DNA of 64,000 nt from JBGQBN01 sp041494805 (GTDB lineage Bacteria > Acidobacteriota > Terriglobia > Terriglobales > Acidobacteriaceae), in NCBI GenBank assembly GCA_041494805.1, contig JBGQBN010000005.1, forward strand, positions 62,001-126,000, in the 5' to 3' direction. The position numbers and the translations under genes were made by a program. Below, piece after piece: positions 7,650 to 16,599 of this stretch; position 1 is the stretch's first letter, and every line of letters begins with the position of its first letter. Below the pieces are notes generated by a model. It was not told the origin of the DNA. It saw nothing but the letters and a program-made list of their open reading frames with translations, and ran no database searches.

Positions 7650-8732
7650 TCACCGGCCCGACTTGCGCCAAGCGCGCCAGTCGTTCCTGACGGCCTTTTC
7701 CATATCTTTAGCGGCGGAGGACAGCCAGTTCGGCTTCAGTGTGTTGAGGTGCCGCCGCACCTTTTTCACCGCATGCCGGCTGCCGAGGTGGATATTCGCT
7801 GTTTCCCATCCCATGGCGAAAAGCAGCCGCTGTTCGTCGCGATCCTTGGGGATGGCATTCAGTTCAATCCGGGAACAATGCGGCGACAGTCGCCGGACGA
7901 TCCAGGGGCCGCGCAGCTGCACGAAGGGATCGGGATCACGCACCGCACCGCTCATAGTCTCCGAGTACATGATTTTTCCCGGGCCCTTGGACCCCCTCAC
8001 CCAATGGACCGCAGAGGGTACCAGCGCCTTGGCTTCGCGCGCCACCCAGGCGCCGTGGCATTCGGCCATAGCGACCAAGCGAATGCGGCCCAAACTCCCT
8101 ACTCCGGCGACCCGCCGTACGACCCGGTAGCTAAGGTCCGGTTCCGGCATCCCGCGTTCCATAGCGTCCCGTGCACTGGGGGGGATACCACCGGTCACCC
8201 GCTGCAACCCGTCCATCTTCTTCCAGAAATGGACCGGATCACGCAATGTGCCGGTCGCAATTTGCCGCAACCACCCGTTTTCTTCCTCTAGCACAAAGGG
8301 ACGCCCATGTTCGGCGAGGGCCTTGCGGTAGCCGTCCAGAATCGCCCTGCAGGCCTCCTTCGGCTTCAGCGCCAAATGTTCTTCTTCGCTGGCGAGCAGG
8401 GCGCTCGCTGCCAGCCGCACCAAGTCACTGGTGTATGGCAGCACAGCAGCCTCGTCGAAATCATTGACACCCCAGACCAGCCTGCCTTCCGCGTCCCGCC
8501 AGGTGCCGAAGTTTTCGACGTGCAGATCACCCACCGCGAGCACCTTGGGCGCTCTTGCTAGCTCGGGACAAACCTCCGGCCACACCTGCGCCCAGCGATA
8601 GAAGGTCGCTCTCAGAAAAGGAAACGCAGCCTCCCCCATGGTTTGGTGCTTCAAACGGAGATCCCGCTTCACCAGCGTGGTGCGCTGGCCGAGCCATTCC
8701 TCAAACCGCCGGGTTGCTTTGACGATGTTCAC
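7650..8732 (-). CDS. DUF2252 family protein (kinase-like fold)
   Basis: This 360-residue protein carries the DUF2252 signature: GDLHVENFGTW followed by VNDFDEA, arranged like the catalytic loop (H.EN) and the metal-binding DFD of aminoglycoside-phosphotransferase-type kinases. The family is widespread and uncharacterised; a small-molecule phosphotransferase role is inferred from fold resemblance. The N-terminus (basic helix ending in RDLRLKHQTM) matches the family, so the GTG at 8732 is a reasonable start, although the upstream site is weak. It stands alone, convergent with the gene pair at 6789-7617. Confidence 0.85.
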   Translation of the reverse strand: MNIVKATRRFEEWLGQRTTLVKRDLRLKHQTMGEAAFPFLRATFYRWAQVWPEVCPELARAPKVLAVGDLHVENFGTWRDAEGRLVWGVNDFDEAAVLPYTSDLVRLAASALLASEEEHLALKPKEACRAILDGYRKALAEHGRPFVLEEENGWLRQIATGTLRDPVHFWKKMDGLQRVTGGIPPSARDAMERGMPEPDLSYRVVRRVAGVGSLGRIRLVAMAECHGAWVAREAKALVPSAVHWVRGSKGPGKIMYSETMSGAVRDPDPFVQLRGPWIVRRLSPHCSRIELNAIPKDRDEQRLLFAMGWETANIHLGSRHAVKKVRRHLNTLKPNWLSSAAKDMEKAVRNDWRAWRKSGR

Positions 8733-8931
8733 CGGCGGCCACGATAGAACTGACCCCTCCAGATGTCAACGCGTTGTGGCACGCCCGACACACTGTCCCC
8801 GTGCAGACACAGAATCCGCGCGGTACATTCCCTCTAACTCCCCACCAATGAGTGACATAGCCTTTGGTCGCACGCCTGCCAGTACCTCCGGCGTACAGCG
8901 GTATCCAACCAAGAACTCATAGGAGGACGCC

Positions 8932-9130
8932 ATGCAATTCGCCGTCACAGCAATCGCAGTTATCGCCGGGCCTGGGGTTGGCCATCGTTCAATCGGTGGT
9001 AAGCGACCATGGCGGCAGGATCAGTGTCCGCAGCCAAGCCGGGCATGGAACAACATTTATCATCGAGCTGCCGAACAATATGGCCAAGCCGCACATCACC
9101 GGACAGGCGCGCAACAGCGCCGCACGTTGA
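8932..9130 (+). pseudogene. Deletion scar: gene start fused to last 55 residues of a sensor histidine kinase
   Basis: An intact gene start (AGGAGG, then ATG 8932 and a hydrophobic N-terminus in frame 1) runs for about 11 codons. From about 8966, in another frame, comes the end of a histidine-kinase ATPase domain: GLGLAIVQSVVSDHGG (G2 box) then GTTFIIELP, with a stop at 9130. The dimerisation domain, the N box, the G1 box and all sensor parts are missing. The stub ends 6 nt before the NtrC-type regulator, the usual kinase-regulator order. I infer a deletion with its left end near 8965 that removed most of an upstream gene and nearly all of the kinase. Confidence 0.75.
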
Positions 9131-9136
9131 GGAACC

Positions 9137-10516
9137 ATGCCGCCGAAAGCACATCTGCTGATTGTCGATGATGAACCTAACACTTTGGCCTCCCTGTCAC
9201 GCGCCTTCCGCCTGGCAGGCCACGAAGCCACGGTGTGCGACAGTGCAGACAAGGCGCTCACGCTGGCCCGTTCGCAGCACTTCGACCTGGTGCTCTCGGA
9301 TGTGGTCATGCCCGGCAAAGACGGCCTGTCGCTGCTGGAAGAGCTGAAGTCACAAGGAATCACCACGCCCGTGGTCATGATGTCCGGCCAGGCCCACATC
9401 GAAATGGCGGTGCGCGCCACCCGGCTCGGGGCGCTCGACTTCCTGGAGAAGCCGATCTCCACCGAAAAGCTCCTGCTCACGGTGGAAAACGCGCTCAGGT
9501 TGCAGCGTCTGGAAGCCGAGAATCGCCAGTTGCGCCAGCGCCTGGGCAAGCACGAAATGATCTGGACCGGCGAGACCATGCAGAAGATCATGGCGCAAGT
9601 AGATCGCGTGGCCGCGAGCGAATCTCGCGTCTGTATCCTCGGCGAAACCGGTACCGGAAAAGAATTGATCGCCCGCACTCTGCACGAACGTAGCCCCCGT
9701 GCTCCGGGCCCATTTGTGACCTTGAACTGCGCCGCGGTTCCGGCGGAATTGATCGAATCCGAGCTTTTCGGACACGAGAAGGGATCCTTCACCGGCGCCG
9801 GCGCCCGCCACACCGGAAAATTCGAGCAAGCTGAACAGGGCACCATTTTCCTCGATGAAATCGGTGACATGCCTCTGCCCATGCAGGCCAAACTGCTGCG
9901 CGTGCTCGAAGAAGGGGAAGTAGAGCGGATCGGTGGGGACCGGCCGATACCGGTGGATGTGCGGGTGGTCGTTGCCACGCATCGCAACCTCGAGACCTTG
10001 GTGCGTGAAGGCAAGTTCCGCCAGGATCTGTTTCACCGTGTCTACGTCTTCCCGCTGCAGTTGCCCCCTTTGCGGGAACGGCGGGAAGATATCCCGGCGC
10101 TAGTGGAACACTTCGCTGGTCAGGTTTGCGCCCAGAACAACTGGAAGCCCATCCCCTTCACCGCCGAGGCGCTCGCAGCGTTACAAGCGCACGCCTGGCC
10201 CGGAAACGTCCGTGAATTACGAAATGTAGTAGAGCGTCTGATGCTGCTGGCCACGGCTGGCCAGGTGGACGTGGACGTTGTGCAAATGGCTTTGCCGCAG
10301 GCTTCGGCAATCACTCCCGCCGGGGTTACTGCGTCAGGCCCTCTGGCGGAGCGCATGCAGAGTTTCGAACGCGAGGTGATCCTGGCGGAACTCAAGCACA
10401 GCAACTACCACGTCACCAACGCCGCCAAAGCGCTGGGCCTGGAGCGCAGTCACTTGTACAAGAAGGCGGAACAGCTGGGAATCGATCTCCGCACGCTTCG
10501 CCAGGATCACGAGTAG
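9137..10516 (+). CDS. Sigma-54-dependent response regulator (NtrC family)
   Basis: This 459-residue regulator has three domains. The receiver domain (1-120) has acidic residues DDE near 11-13, phospho-acceptor Asp55 and the conserved Lys. The AAA+ domain has Walker A GETGTGKE, the sigma-54 contact loop as GSFTGA instead of GAFTGA, and Walker B TIFLDEIG. A Fis-type helix-turn-helix (about 415-455, NAAKALGLERSHLYKKAEQL) ends the protein. It would activate sigma-54 promoters after phosphorylation. Its cognate kinase appears to be the truncated stub directly upstream, so the regulator is probably orphaned or served by another kinase. The start follows TTGAGGAACC, a workable ribosome site. Confidence 0.95.
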   Translation: MPPKAHLLIVDDEPNTLASLSRAFRLAGHEATVCDSADKALTLARSQHFDLVLSDVVMPGKDGLSLLEELKSQGITTPVVMMSGQAHIEMAVRATRLGALDFLEKPISTEKLLLTVENALRLQRLEAENRQLRQRLGKHEMIWTGETMQKIMAQVDRVAASESRVCILGETGTGKELIARTLHERSPRAPGPFVTLNCAAVPAELIESELFGHEKGSFTGAGARHTGKFEQAEQGTIFLDEIGDMPLPMQAKLLRVLEEGEVERIGGDRPIPVDVRVVVATHRNLETLVREGKFRQDLFHRVYVFPLQLPPLRERREDIPALVEHFAGQVCAQNNWKPIPFTAEALAALQAHAWPGNVRELRNVVERLMLLATAGQVDVDVVQMALPQASAITPAGVTASGPLAERMQSFEREVILAELKHSNYHVTNAAKALGLERSHLYKKAEQLGIDLRTLRQDHE

Positions 10517-10539
10517 CTTGGCACGACGCTGGTTTCCGC

Positions 10540-11313
10540 TCAGTTCTGACTCGCCCGCCCAATCCACCACAGGACTTTGGCCACAATCCGCCAGTCGGGT
10601 TTGGAAATCGAAATGGACTGGTACTCGCGATTCTCCGGAACCAGAACCTCGGCATTATCGAACCGCTGTAATCTGGAGACGATCAAACCCTGCTCCTTGT
10701 GGGCAGCGACCACAATGTGGCCATAAAGTTTCCGGCGGTTCGTCTGGAACGTGTCCACGACGATGACATACGCGTCATGCAGCAGCGGCATCATGGACCG
10801 GCCTTTAACCCTCAGGCAACTTGTATAGGCCGGATTTGGGCACCACTGAGCCGGGGCGCCCAGCATGGCCTCGGGACGAACCTGTTCAATGGAGGTTGCC
10901 GGGTCACCTTGTCCGCCATGGGTTGCAGCCACCACGGGCAGCAGCGGAATCGCGATCAAATCGTTTTTCTTCTTTCTTCGGTGGCGACCAGTGCCCGCCT
11001 GCACTACTTCCAAACTTGGCAAACGGTCCCGGCGGAGTCGTGAACGTATTCCCGGCACGACGCGCATCAGATCTTCGCTGTGCAGGCCCGCCAGTCCCCA
11101 GAAATACCAGCATTCGGGATCTCCCGTCAGGTTGCCGATCTGAACATGAATGTTGGCTGGTGGTTCCTGCGCGCCCCGTTCCCACCGGGAGACAGCCATG
11201 GCGGACGTGTTCAGTTGCTTTCCGAACTCTGACTGACTTATGCCCAAGCGTCGTCTGAGCGAGAGGATGCGCGCCGCCCACTCGGGCTGGCGGGGGTTTC
11301 TTGTCTTACTCAT
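10540..11313 (-). CDS. XRE-type regulator with S24/LexA-like domain lacking the catalytic lysine
   Basis: The 257-residue protein has an N-terminal helix-turn-helix (about 13-48, including LGISQSEFGKQLNTSAMAVS) and a C-terminal S24 peptidase-like domain. The Ser motif is present (VKGRSMMPLL, Ser173). At the place where LexA and CI have the general-base Lys (V-K-R-L), this protein reads V-S-R-L (Ser213). Self-cleavage as in SOS repressors is therefore doubtful; the domain may be a dimerisation or sensing fold. It is transcribed divergently from another HTH gene across an 82-nt spacer that contains a perfect inverted repeat, the likely operator. A phage origin is possible, but no other phage genes are nearby. 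Confidence 0.85.
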   Translation of the reverse strand: MSKTRNPRQPEWAARILSLRRRLGISQSEFGKQLNTSAMAVSRWERGAQEPPANIHVQIGNLTGDPECWYFWGLAGLHSEDLMRVVPGIRSRLRRDRLPSLEVVQAGTGRHRRKKKNDLIAIPLLPVVAATHGGQGDPATSIEQVRPEAMLGAPAQWCPNPAYTSCLRVKGRSMMPLLHDAYVIVVDTFQTNRRKLYGHIVVAAHKEQGLIVSRLQRFDNAEVLVPENREYQSISISKPDWRIVAKVLWWIGRASQN

Positions 11314-11342
11314 AAAGCCCTGCTACACTGCTAACCAATACG

Positions 11343-11360
11343 ATTAACGGTTCGGTTAAT
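11343..11360. promoter_or_regulatory. Operator-like inverted repeat in divergent regulator spacer
   Basis: ATTAAC (11343-11348) and GTTAAT (11355-11360) are a perfect 6-bp inverted repeat with a 6-nt spacer, one helical turn between centres. It is AT-rich against a GC-rich background and lies between two divergent HTH genes (starts at 11313 and 11396). A partial half-site CTAACC precedes it at 11331. Confidence 0.65.
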
Positions 11361-11395
11361 TACACCGCTGCTGCCAAATTCCGCGGAAGTCCGTC

Positions 11396-12064
11396 ATGTA
11401 CAGTGACAATGCTAGCACAAACCCGGAACCAAAAAGATTGTTGCCGCAAGCCCTGTATCGTGGCCTTTATGTGCGGGTGGCAAGAAGGCTGGGCGTCGAT
11501 CCTTCTTACGTCAGCCGGGTGGCACGCGGAGAACGATATTCGAAACATGTAGAAGATGCATTGCACCGGGAACTCGGCGAGATCGGCAAGAGGCTGGGGC
11601 GCAGGATCGAACCCGTGGCCTATCGATCGCACCGTGGCAACACCGGTGAGCGGCTCCGCTCGATAGTGAGAAAAAATCGGTCCTGGTTCCGGCAGGAATG
11701 GCTGGTCCAAAGCCAGGCCGACCCGAATCTCAGGAGCATCCGAATCTCCCCCCGCAAGCGGACATCGCCCCTTTGGCCGCTCGTGTGCGAGGCCCTGAAG
11801 CTGATGCGATACAGCCCCAGGGAGATGGCGACCGCCTCCATGAAAGTTGCTCCGGAGCATGGCCGCATCCGACGCATCCAGAACTACTCCGCCACCTCCC
11901 TGGCGGAGGAGTACAACCTTATGCGCCGCTGCATCTCCGTGCTGGCGGAGAAACACTTCCCCCAGATGGACGGTCATCTCCTTCTTCACGATTTGGCGCA
12001 ACTGGGTGAAGCGCTCGATGTCCAGTTGCAGACTGCGCTTAGAAGCTTTCTGGACCAGGATTAG
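11396..12064 (+). CDS. HTH protein divergent from the S24-like regulator
   Basis: The 222-residue protein carries a helix-turn-helix near the N-terminus (about 20-48, VARRLGVDPSYVSRVARGER) similar to XRE/Cro folds. A middle part follows and then a helical C-terminus (about 165-222) whose SLAEEYNLMRRCISVLAEKHF resembles the four-helix N-terminal domain of RsbR-type stress sensors. A DNA-binding sensor role is inferred. GGAAG lies upstream of ATG 11396. It may regulate or be regulated by the divergent S24-like protein through the inverted repeat between them. I do not know a characterised homologue. Confidence 0.7.
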   Translation: MYSDNASTNPEPKRLLPQALYRGLYVRVARRLGVDPSYVSRVARGERYSKHVEDALHRELGEIGKRLGRRIEPVAYRSHRGNTGERLRSIVRKNRSWFRQEWLVQSQADPNLRSIRISPRKRTSPLWPLVCEALKLMRYSPREMATASMKVAPEHGRIRRIQNYSATSLAEEYNLMRRCISVLAEKHFPQMDGHLLLHDLAQLGEALDVQLQTALRSFLDQD

Positions 12065-12158
12065 GCGGGGTAGCGTCTACATCCTTTCCGTCAACGCTCC
12101 GCGACAAGACATTCCACTTGCGGTATCTTCTTGGTGTTCGGAACGGATCCGACGAATC

Positions 12159-13223
12159 ATGAAGAAATCACTCTTGGCCCTCTTCTTGCTCACCAATGCG
12201 TTCTTGATCACGCCGCGTCGAGCTTCGCCGCAAAACGTGCCGGACTCCGATCTGGCAACGGCCCAGGAAAAGCATTTGCGCAATGTGCGCCAGCTCACCT
12301 TTGGCGGTCAGAATGCCGAAGCTTACTTTTCGTCCGACGGCAGCCAGCTGATTTTCCAGTCCACGCGCGACGACCTGAAGTGTGACCAGATCTTCACCAT
12401 GAAAGTGGACGGCTCGGGCGTCCACATGGTCTCAACCGGCAAAGGCCGCACCACCTGCGGCTACATCTACCCGAGTGGGAGGAAAATCCTGTATTCCTCC
12501 ACCCACCTGGCTGACGCGCAGTGTCCACCGCGGCCGGATTATTCCAAAGGGTACGTATGGGCGGTGTATCCCGGCTATGACATTTTCGTAGCGAATCCGG
12601 ATGGCTCCGCTCTCCAACAGCTCACCAAGGCGGCGGGTTACGATGCTGAGGCCACGATTTCCAATGATGGCAAGAAGATTGTCTTCACTTCTCTGCGCCA
12701 TGGCGACCTGGATATTTACACCATGGACGCCGCCGGCAAACACGTGAAGCAGCTTACCCACGAACTCGGCTACGACGGTGGGCCGTTCTTCTCGCCCGAC
12801 GGCAATTGGATCGTTTACCGCGCCTATCATCCCACCGCGGAGAAAAACATCGCCGAGTACGAGAACCTGCTCAAGCAGGGTCTGATCCGCCCGACCTCTC
12901 TTGAGCTCTGGATCATGAAATCCGCCGGCAACGGTAAGCGCCAGATCACCAACCTGGGCGCAGCCAGTTTTGCCCCATCGTTTTTTCCTGACGGCAAGCG
13001 CATCATTTTCTCTTCGAACCAGGGTTCCACGGGCGGGATGGGTAACTTTGAGCTTTATGCCATCAATGTGGACGGCACCAACCTGGAACGGATCACGTAT
13101 AGCGACGGCTTCGACGGCTTCCCCATGTTTAGCCCGAATGGCAAGAAGGTCGTCTGGGCCTCCAACCGCAACGCCAAAGCGCCGCACGAAACCAATATCT
13201 TCATTGCCGATTGGGAGCAGTGA
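12159..13223 (+). CDS. Secreted PD40 (TolB-like beta-propeller) protein
   Basis: A 354-residue protein starts with a signal peptide (MKKSLLALFLLTNAF) and then shows five or six PD40 repeats, each with a core like FSPDG or SNDGKKIVF followed by DIYTMD. These form a beta-propeller as in the C-terminal half of TolB. No catalytic domain is attached, so it is probably a periplasmic or surface-binding protein. The frame is open further upstream, but that part overlaps the preceding HTH gene, so ATG 12159 was chosen. It converges with the gene at 13269. Confidence 0.82.
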   Translation: MKKSLLALFLLTNAFLITPRRASPQNVPDSDLATAQEKHLRNVRQLTFGGQNAEAYFSSDGSQLIFQSTRDDLKCDQIFTMKVDGSGVHMVSTGKGRTTCGYIYPSGRKILYSSTHLADAQCPPRPDYSKGYVWAVYPGYDIFVANPDGSALQQLTKAAGYDAEATISNDGKKIVFTSLRHGDLDIYTMDAAGKHVKQLTHELGYDGGPFFSPDGNWIVYRAYHPTAEKNIAEYENLLKQGLIRPTSLELWIMKSAGNGKRQITNLGAASFAPSFFPDGKRIIFSSNQGSTGGMGNFELYAINVDGTNLERITYSDGFDGFPMFSPNGKKVVWASNRNAKAPHETNIFIADWEQ

Positions 13224-13268
13224 AACCTGAACCTCAGCGGCAACTACCCACCACCGTCGTGCTGCGCA

Positions 13269-14060
13269 CTAGGAACCAGCGTCCGCAGGCAGCCCTTCCC
13301 GCTCGCCCAGATTTTTCGATAGATACGCCCTCGTAGCCCGCGGCAGCCGCGATCCTTGCAGGATTTCCCGCACCACGGATGCAGGCAGAGAGCGGGAAAA
13401 CTCCAGCGCCCGAGCCAAGGGCGTCTTTTCGTTTCGCAACAGCGCGACACGGATCTCACGGCGCGGCGACCACCTCGAATGATGGCACACCGCCTCGACG
13501 AACGCCGCAGGCGCTTGGCGGCGCATCAGCGCCTTGATGACAGACACTTCCGTGAGCCGCGAGTTGTCGAGCGCGGCATGAATCACGCGCATCTCGGAAT
13601 CGAGCAACAGAGCGGCAGCCACCCGCCCAGAACCACGGTGCGCAAGTGACAGCCTCTCTCCCAGCGTGACCTTTTCCAATCGATGGAGCAGGACTCCCTC
13701 CGCGGCCATTTTTATGTCGGCCGGAACGACTGGTGTGAGCGCCACCCGCATCAGGTCGAAGGTGAACAGATGACGCACGATTGGTAGGGAGACATAGCGA
13801 GGCGTCTTGGCATGCTGGACCACCGCCAGCTTCACTTTGCGGCTCTTCATCACGCCGCCGTTCTTACCCAGCCGCTCGATCACTTCGGCCGGCAAGTCAT
13901 TCCGCCTCAGCAGAGTAAGACCAAGGTCCTCGGTAAGCGCCGGATCAGAAGCCGCAGCAGTGAGCACTTCGGCCGAAGCGCTGTAGATGGCTTCGGGCAG
14001 TGGAATCGTCAGAATCGGTTCAGCAACCATGCCAGTCGCGGTCGAATCTTTGGATGACAT
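13269..14060 (-). CDS. Helical-repeat hypothetical protein
   Basis: The 263-residue protein is almost entirely helical, rich in Leu, Ala and Arg, with short repeated patterns such as ALTEDLGLTLL, LPAEVIERL and ASVVREIL that suggest HEAT-like or DUF2336-type repeats. No catalytic motif or membrane segment is visible. It starts 31 nt downstream of the acetylhexosamine-kinase-like gene on the same strand, so the two are probably cotranscribed. A scaffold or protein-binding role is a guess. No strong ribosome binding site precedes ATG 14060. Confidence 0.65.
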   Translation of the reverse strand: MSSKDSTATGMVAEPILTIPLPEAIYSASAEVLTAAASDPALTEDLGLTLLRRNDLPAEVIERLGKNGGVMKSRKVKLAVVQHAKTPRYVSLPIVRHLFTFDLMRVALTPVVPADIKMAAEGVLLHRLEKVTLGERLSLAHRGSGRVAAALLLDSEMRVIHAALDNSRLTEVSVIKALMRRQAPAAFVEAVCHHSRWSPRREIRVALLRNEKTPLARALEFSRSLPASVVREILQGSRLPRATRAYLSKNLGEREGLPADAGS

Positions 14061-14091
14061 AGTCGCGTCTGAACCTCACGGGTTAGAGCAG

Positions 14092-15033
14092 CTACCCCAC
14101 GCCTTTGCGCGCCAACTCCAGCGCACCCCGCACCGGCTCAATGACGGTCGCGTTGACGGCGGCATTCGGATACTCGGAACGCAGACTATTGTAGAAAACC
14201 TGGCGGACCTGAGCACAGTTGCGAAACACACCACCGGACATGGCCAGCCGTACTTCATCAGCGTCTGGGAAAAGTCGGTGGATGACAATCTTGGCCAAAG
14301 TTGCGAGCTCGGCACCGGCCTGGGTCAGAATGCTGCGAGCCAACGGGTCTCCGGAATCCGCCGCCGCCAGTACCAATGGCAGCAGGCTGGAAAAATCGGG
14401 TATAGGGGAAGCGTTCGCTGCCAGCACCACCTGGTCACGGGTTTCCAACCGCCAGAGTTTCATGACGCTCTGGAGCAAAAGGTTGGTCTGCCCTTCGGCG
14501 TGGGCTTCATCACCGGCTCGCATGGCAGCAGAGACGGCACAGCGCCCGATCCAATGGCCCGAACCCTCATCGGAGATAGCAAATCCCCAGCCACCGGCCC
14601 GCGCCGTCTGGCGCTGAGAGTTGCGTCCATAAGCGATCGATCCGGTTCCCGCAATCACGATCACCCCCGGACCGCCGCCAAATGCTGCTTCCTGGGCGAT
14701 CACCATGTCGCCGACTACTTCGACCTTGCCGGGGACAAGCTCCGAAACCAACCGGCGCACGATTTCGCTGGTCTCCGGTCGCGCCGCACCGGCTAGTCCC
14801 ACGCAGGTTCTTTGCACTTGCTCCGGAGCAATACCGGCCACTGTGCACGCCTGGCGGATCGCCTCGCCCAGGGCAAGGTGGGCCTCCGTCTCACCCAGAC
14901 GGATCACATTGCTACCGGCCGCAGTCCCGCTGCCCAGCACTGAAGTTTCATCCCCGATCAGACAGGAAGTCTTGCTGCCGCCGCCGTCAATGCCGAGGAA
15001 GATGGCCACGGACGTATTTCTACCATAGGGCAT
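14092..15033 (-). CDS. BadF/BadG-type ATPase, probable N-acetylglucosamine kinase
   Basis: This 313-residue protein of the actin-like ATPase superfamily starts with the phosphate-1 motif LGIDGGGSKT. It has an adenosine/phosphate-2 region GVIVIAGTGSIAYG, GGWGFAISDEGSGHWIG, and a late LAMSGGVFRN. These are typical of N-acetylglucosamine kinases of the BadF/BadG/BcrA family, which phosphorylate amino sugars recovered from cell walls or chitin. It is divergent from a sodium:solute symporter, which may supply the sugar (inference). ATG 15033 is listed; the GTG at 15009 (VAIFLGIDGG) is an alternative that would remove an unusual 8-residue N-terminus. Confidence 0.87.
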   Translation of the reverse strand: MPYGRNTSVAIFLGIDGGGSKTSCLIGDETSVLGSGTAAGSNVIRLGETEAHLALGEAIRQACTVAGIAPEQVQRTCVGLAGAARPETSEIVRRLVSELVPGKVEVVGDMVIAQEAAFGGGPGVIVIAGTGSIAYGRNSQRQTARAGGWGFAISDEGSGHWIGRCAVSAAMRAGDEAHAEGQTNLLLQSVMKLWRLETRDQVVLAANASPIPDFSSLLPLVLAAADSGDPLARSILTQAGAELATLAKIVIHRLFPDADEVRLAMSGGVFRNCAQVRQVFYNSLRSEYPNAAVNATVIEPVRGALELARKGVG

Positions 15034-15110
15034 TGACTCCGCGGGTGCGGTTTCACACTCCGGCAGCGTTTTTCCGCGATAATGGCGCGGACGGAGAGGT
15101 CACAACCCTG

Positions 15111-16541
15111 ATGGGCCTGGACCGGCTGGATCTCGCGATTATCGCGCTCTACCTCGTCGGGATCACCCTCTTCGGCCTCCGCTTCCGTAGGCGCCAGCGT
15201 TCACTGCGCGACTATTTTCTCGCTGACCGCAACATTCCGTGGTGGGCCATTGCCCTTTCCATAGTCGCCGCCGAGACCAGCACGCTCACCATCATCAGCA
15301 TTCCGGGCCTCGCCTACGACAGCAATCTGATGTTTCTGCAGGTAGTGCTGGGATATTTGTTGGGGCGCGTCATCATCAGTTTCATTTTGCTGCCACACTA
15401 TTTCCGCGGTGATCTTTATACCGCCTACGAGCTGATCGAACGCCGCTTCGGAGGAACACTCCGCTCGCTAACCGCAGGACTCTTTCTCCTCACCCGCGCC
15501 GCCGCCGAGGGCGTGCGCGTCTACGCCGTCTCCATCGTGGTAGCGATCGCATTGGGGACCGGAGAGATTGCTTCGATCGCTATCATCACCGCGCTAACTC
15601 TCATCTACACCTTCGAAGGCGGCCTCGCGGCGGTGATCTGGACTGACGTCGTTCAGACCGTGATCTACGTGGGCGGCACACTGGTAGGACTGTTCACCAT
15701 CCTGCATCTCGTCCCCGGCGGTTGGCAGACCATCCACAGCGTTGCCGAAAGCGCGGGCAAGCTGCGCGTATTCGACTTTTCTCCTGACTTCTGGAAGCCG
15801 TACACGTTCTGGGCCGGACTGGTAGGCGGTACATTTCTCACCACGGCTAGCCATGGCACCGACCAACTCATCGTGCAACGGCTATTGGCGGCACGCAGCC
15901 AGCGCCAGTCGGTCACTGCCCTGCTCTCCAGCGGCATCGCGATTCTGTTTCAGTTTGCTCTCTTCCTGTTGGTCGGAGTGATGCTGTTCGTCTTCTATCG
16001 CACACCCTCGGCAGATTTCGGCAAGGCGGACCGGATCTATCCCACCTTCATCGTCAATCAAATGCCGCACGGGATCTCAGGCCTGCTGATCGCGGCCATC
16101 CTGGCGGCGGCCATGTCGAACCTGAGCGCGGCCCTCAACTCCCTGTCTTCCAGTTCCATCATCGACTTCTATTTAAGAAGCAAGCCTCAATCGGACGAAC
16201 GCCGTCGGCTGCAACTCTCCCGCCTGGCGACACTGTTCTGGGCGCTGGTTCTCTTCGCTCTGGCCGTACTCTCGCTGCACAAAGTTGGACGCGTGGTCGA
16301 GGTGGGATTGCAAATCGCATCCGTCGCCTACGGCGCTCTGCTGGGCGTGTTCTTGCTCGGTGTGCTGACCCGGCGCGCGAATCAGAATGGCACCATGATA
16401 GGCATGGTGTGCGGATTTATGGCCGAACTTTATATCTGGCTGGGAACGAGCGTGCCGTGGACATGGTACGTCGCAATCGGAACGGTCGTGACCTTCGCCG
16501 TGGGATACGCCGCTAGCCGACTCCTGGAGAAACCATCGTGA
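15111..16541 (+). CDS. Sodium:solute symporter (SSS family)
   Basis: The 476-residue integral membrane protein has about 13 hydrophobic helices and family landmarks: RSLRDYFLADRNIPWW near the start, AAETST in the second helix, and a TTASHGTDQLIVQR loop followed by ALLSSG. The family couples sodium entry to uptake of sugars, amino acids or vitamins. Substrate is unknown; an amino sugar is plausible because the divergent neighbour looks like a GlcNAc kinase. ATG 15111 was chosen since GGAGAGG lies about 10 nt before it and the upstream open frame lacks membrane-protein character. Confidence 0.9.
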   Translation: MGLDRLDLAIIALYLVGITLFGLRFRRRQRSLRDYFLADRNIPWWAIALSIVAAETSTLTIISIPGLAYDSNLMFLQVVLGYLLGRVIISFILLPHYFRGDLYTAYELIERRFGGTLRSLTAGLFLLTRAAAEGVRVYAVSIVVAIALGTGEIASIAIITALTLIYTFEGGLAAVIWTDVVQTVIYVGGTLVGLFTILHLVPGGWQTIHSVAESAGKLRVFDFSPDFWKPYTFWAGLVGGTFLTTASHGTDQLIVQRLLAARSQRQSVTALLSSGIAILFQFALFLLVGVMLFVFYRTPSADFGKADRIYPTFIVNQMPHGISGLLIAAILAAAMSNLSAALNSLSSSSIIDFYLRSKPQSDERRRLQLSRLATLFWALVLFALAVLSLHKVGRVVEVGLQIASVAYGALLGVFLLGVLTRRANQNGTMIGMVCGFMAELYIWLGTSVPWTWYVAIGTVVTFAVGYAASRLLEKPS

Positions 16542-16557
16542 AGCGTAGCGACTGCGG

Positions 16558-16588
16558 TTAAGAGTTTTCTTAAAGTCTCGCGTATACT
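16558..16588 (+). promoter_or_regulatory. Dyad and -10-like box upstream of the permease gene
   Basis: TTAAGA (16558-16563) and TCTTAA (16568-16573) form a perfect inverted repeat with a 4-nt loop. A -10-like TATACT follows at 16583-16588, 11 nt before the ATG. It could be a regulator site overlapping the permease promoter, but a good -35 at standard spacing is not obvious. Confidence 0.4.
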
Positions 16589-16599
16589 TCAACCCCAAT

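Noticed and set aside
10540..12064. Prophage immunity region
   Set aside because: Only the repressor-like pair suggests it; no integrase, structural or lysis gene and no attachment site was seen within many kb.
14682..15110. Long N-terminal extension of the sodium symporter frame
   Set aside because: The extension is Arg/Pro-rich, antisense to the acetylhexosamine kinase gene, and the first membrane helix and ribosome site support ATG 15111.
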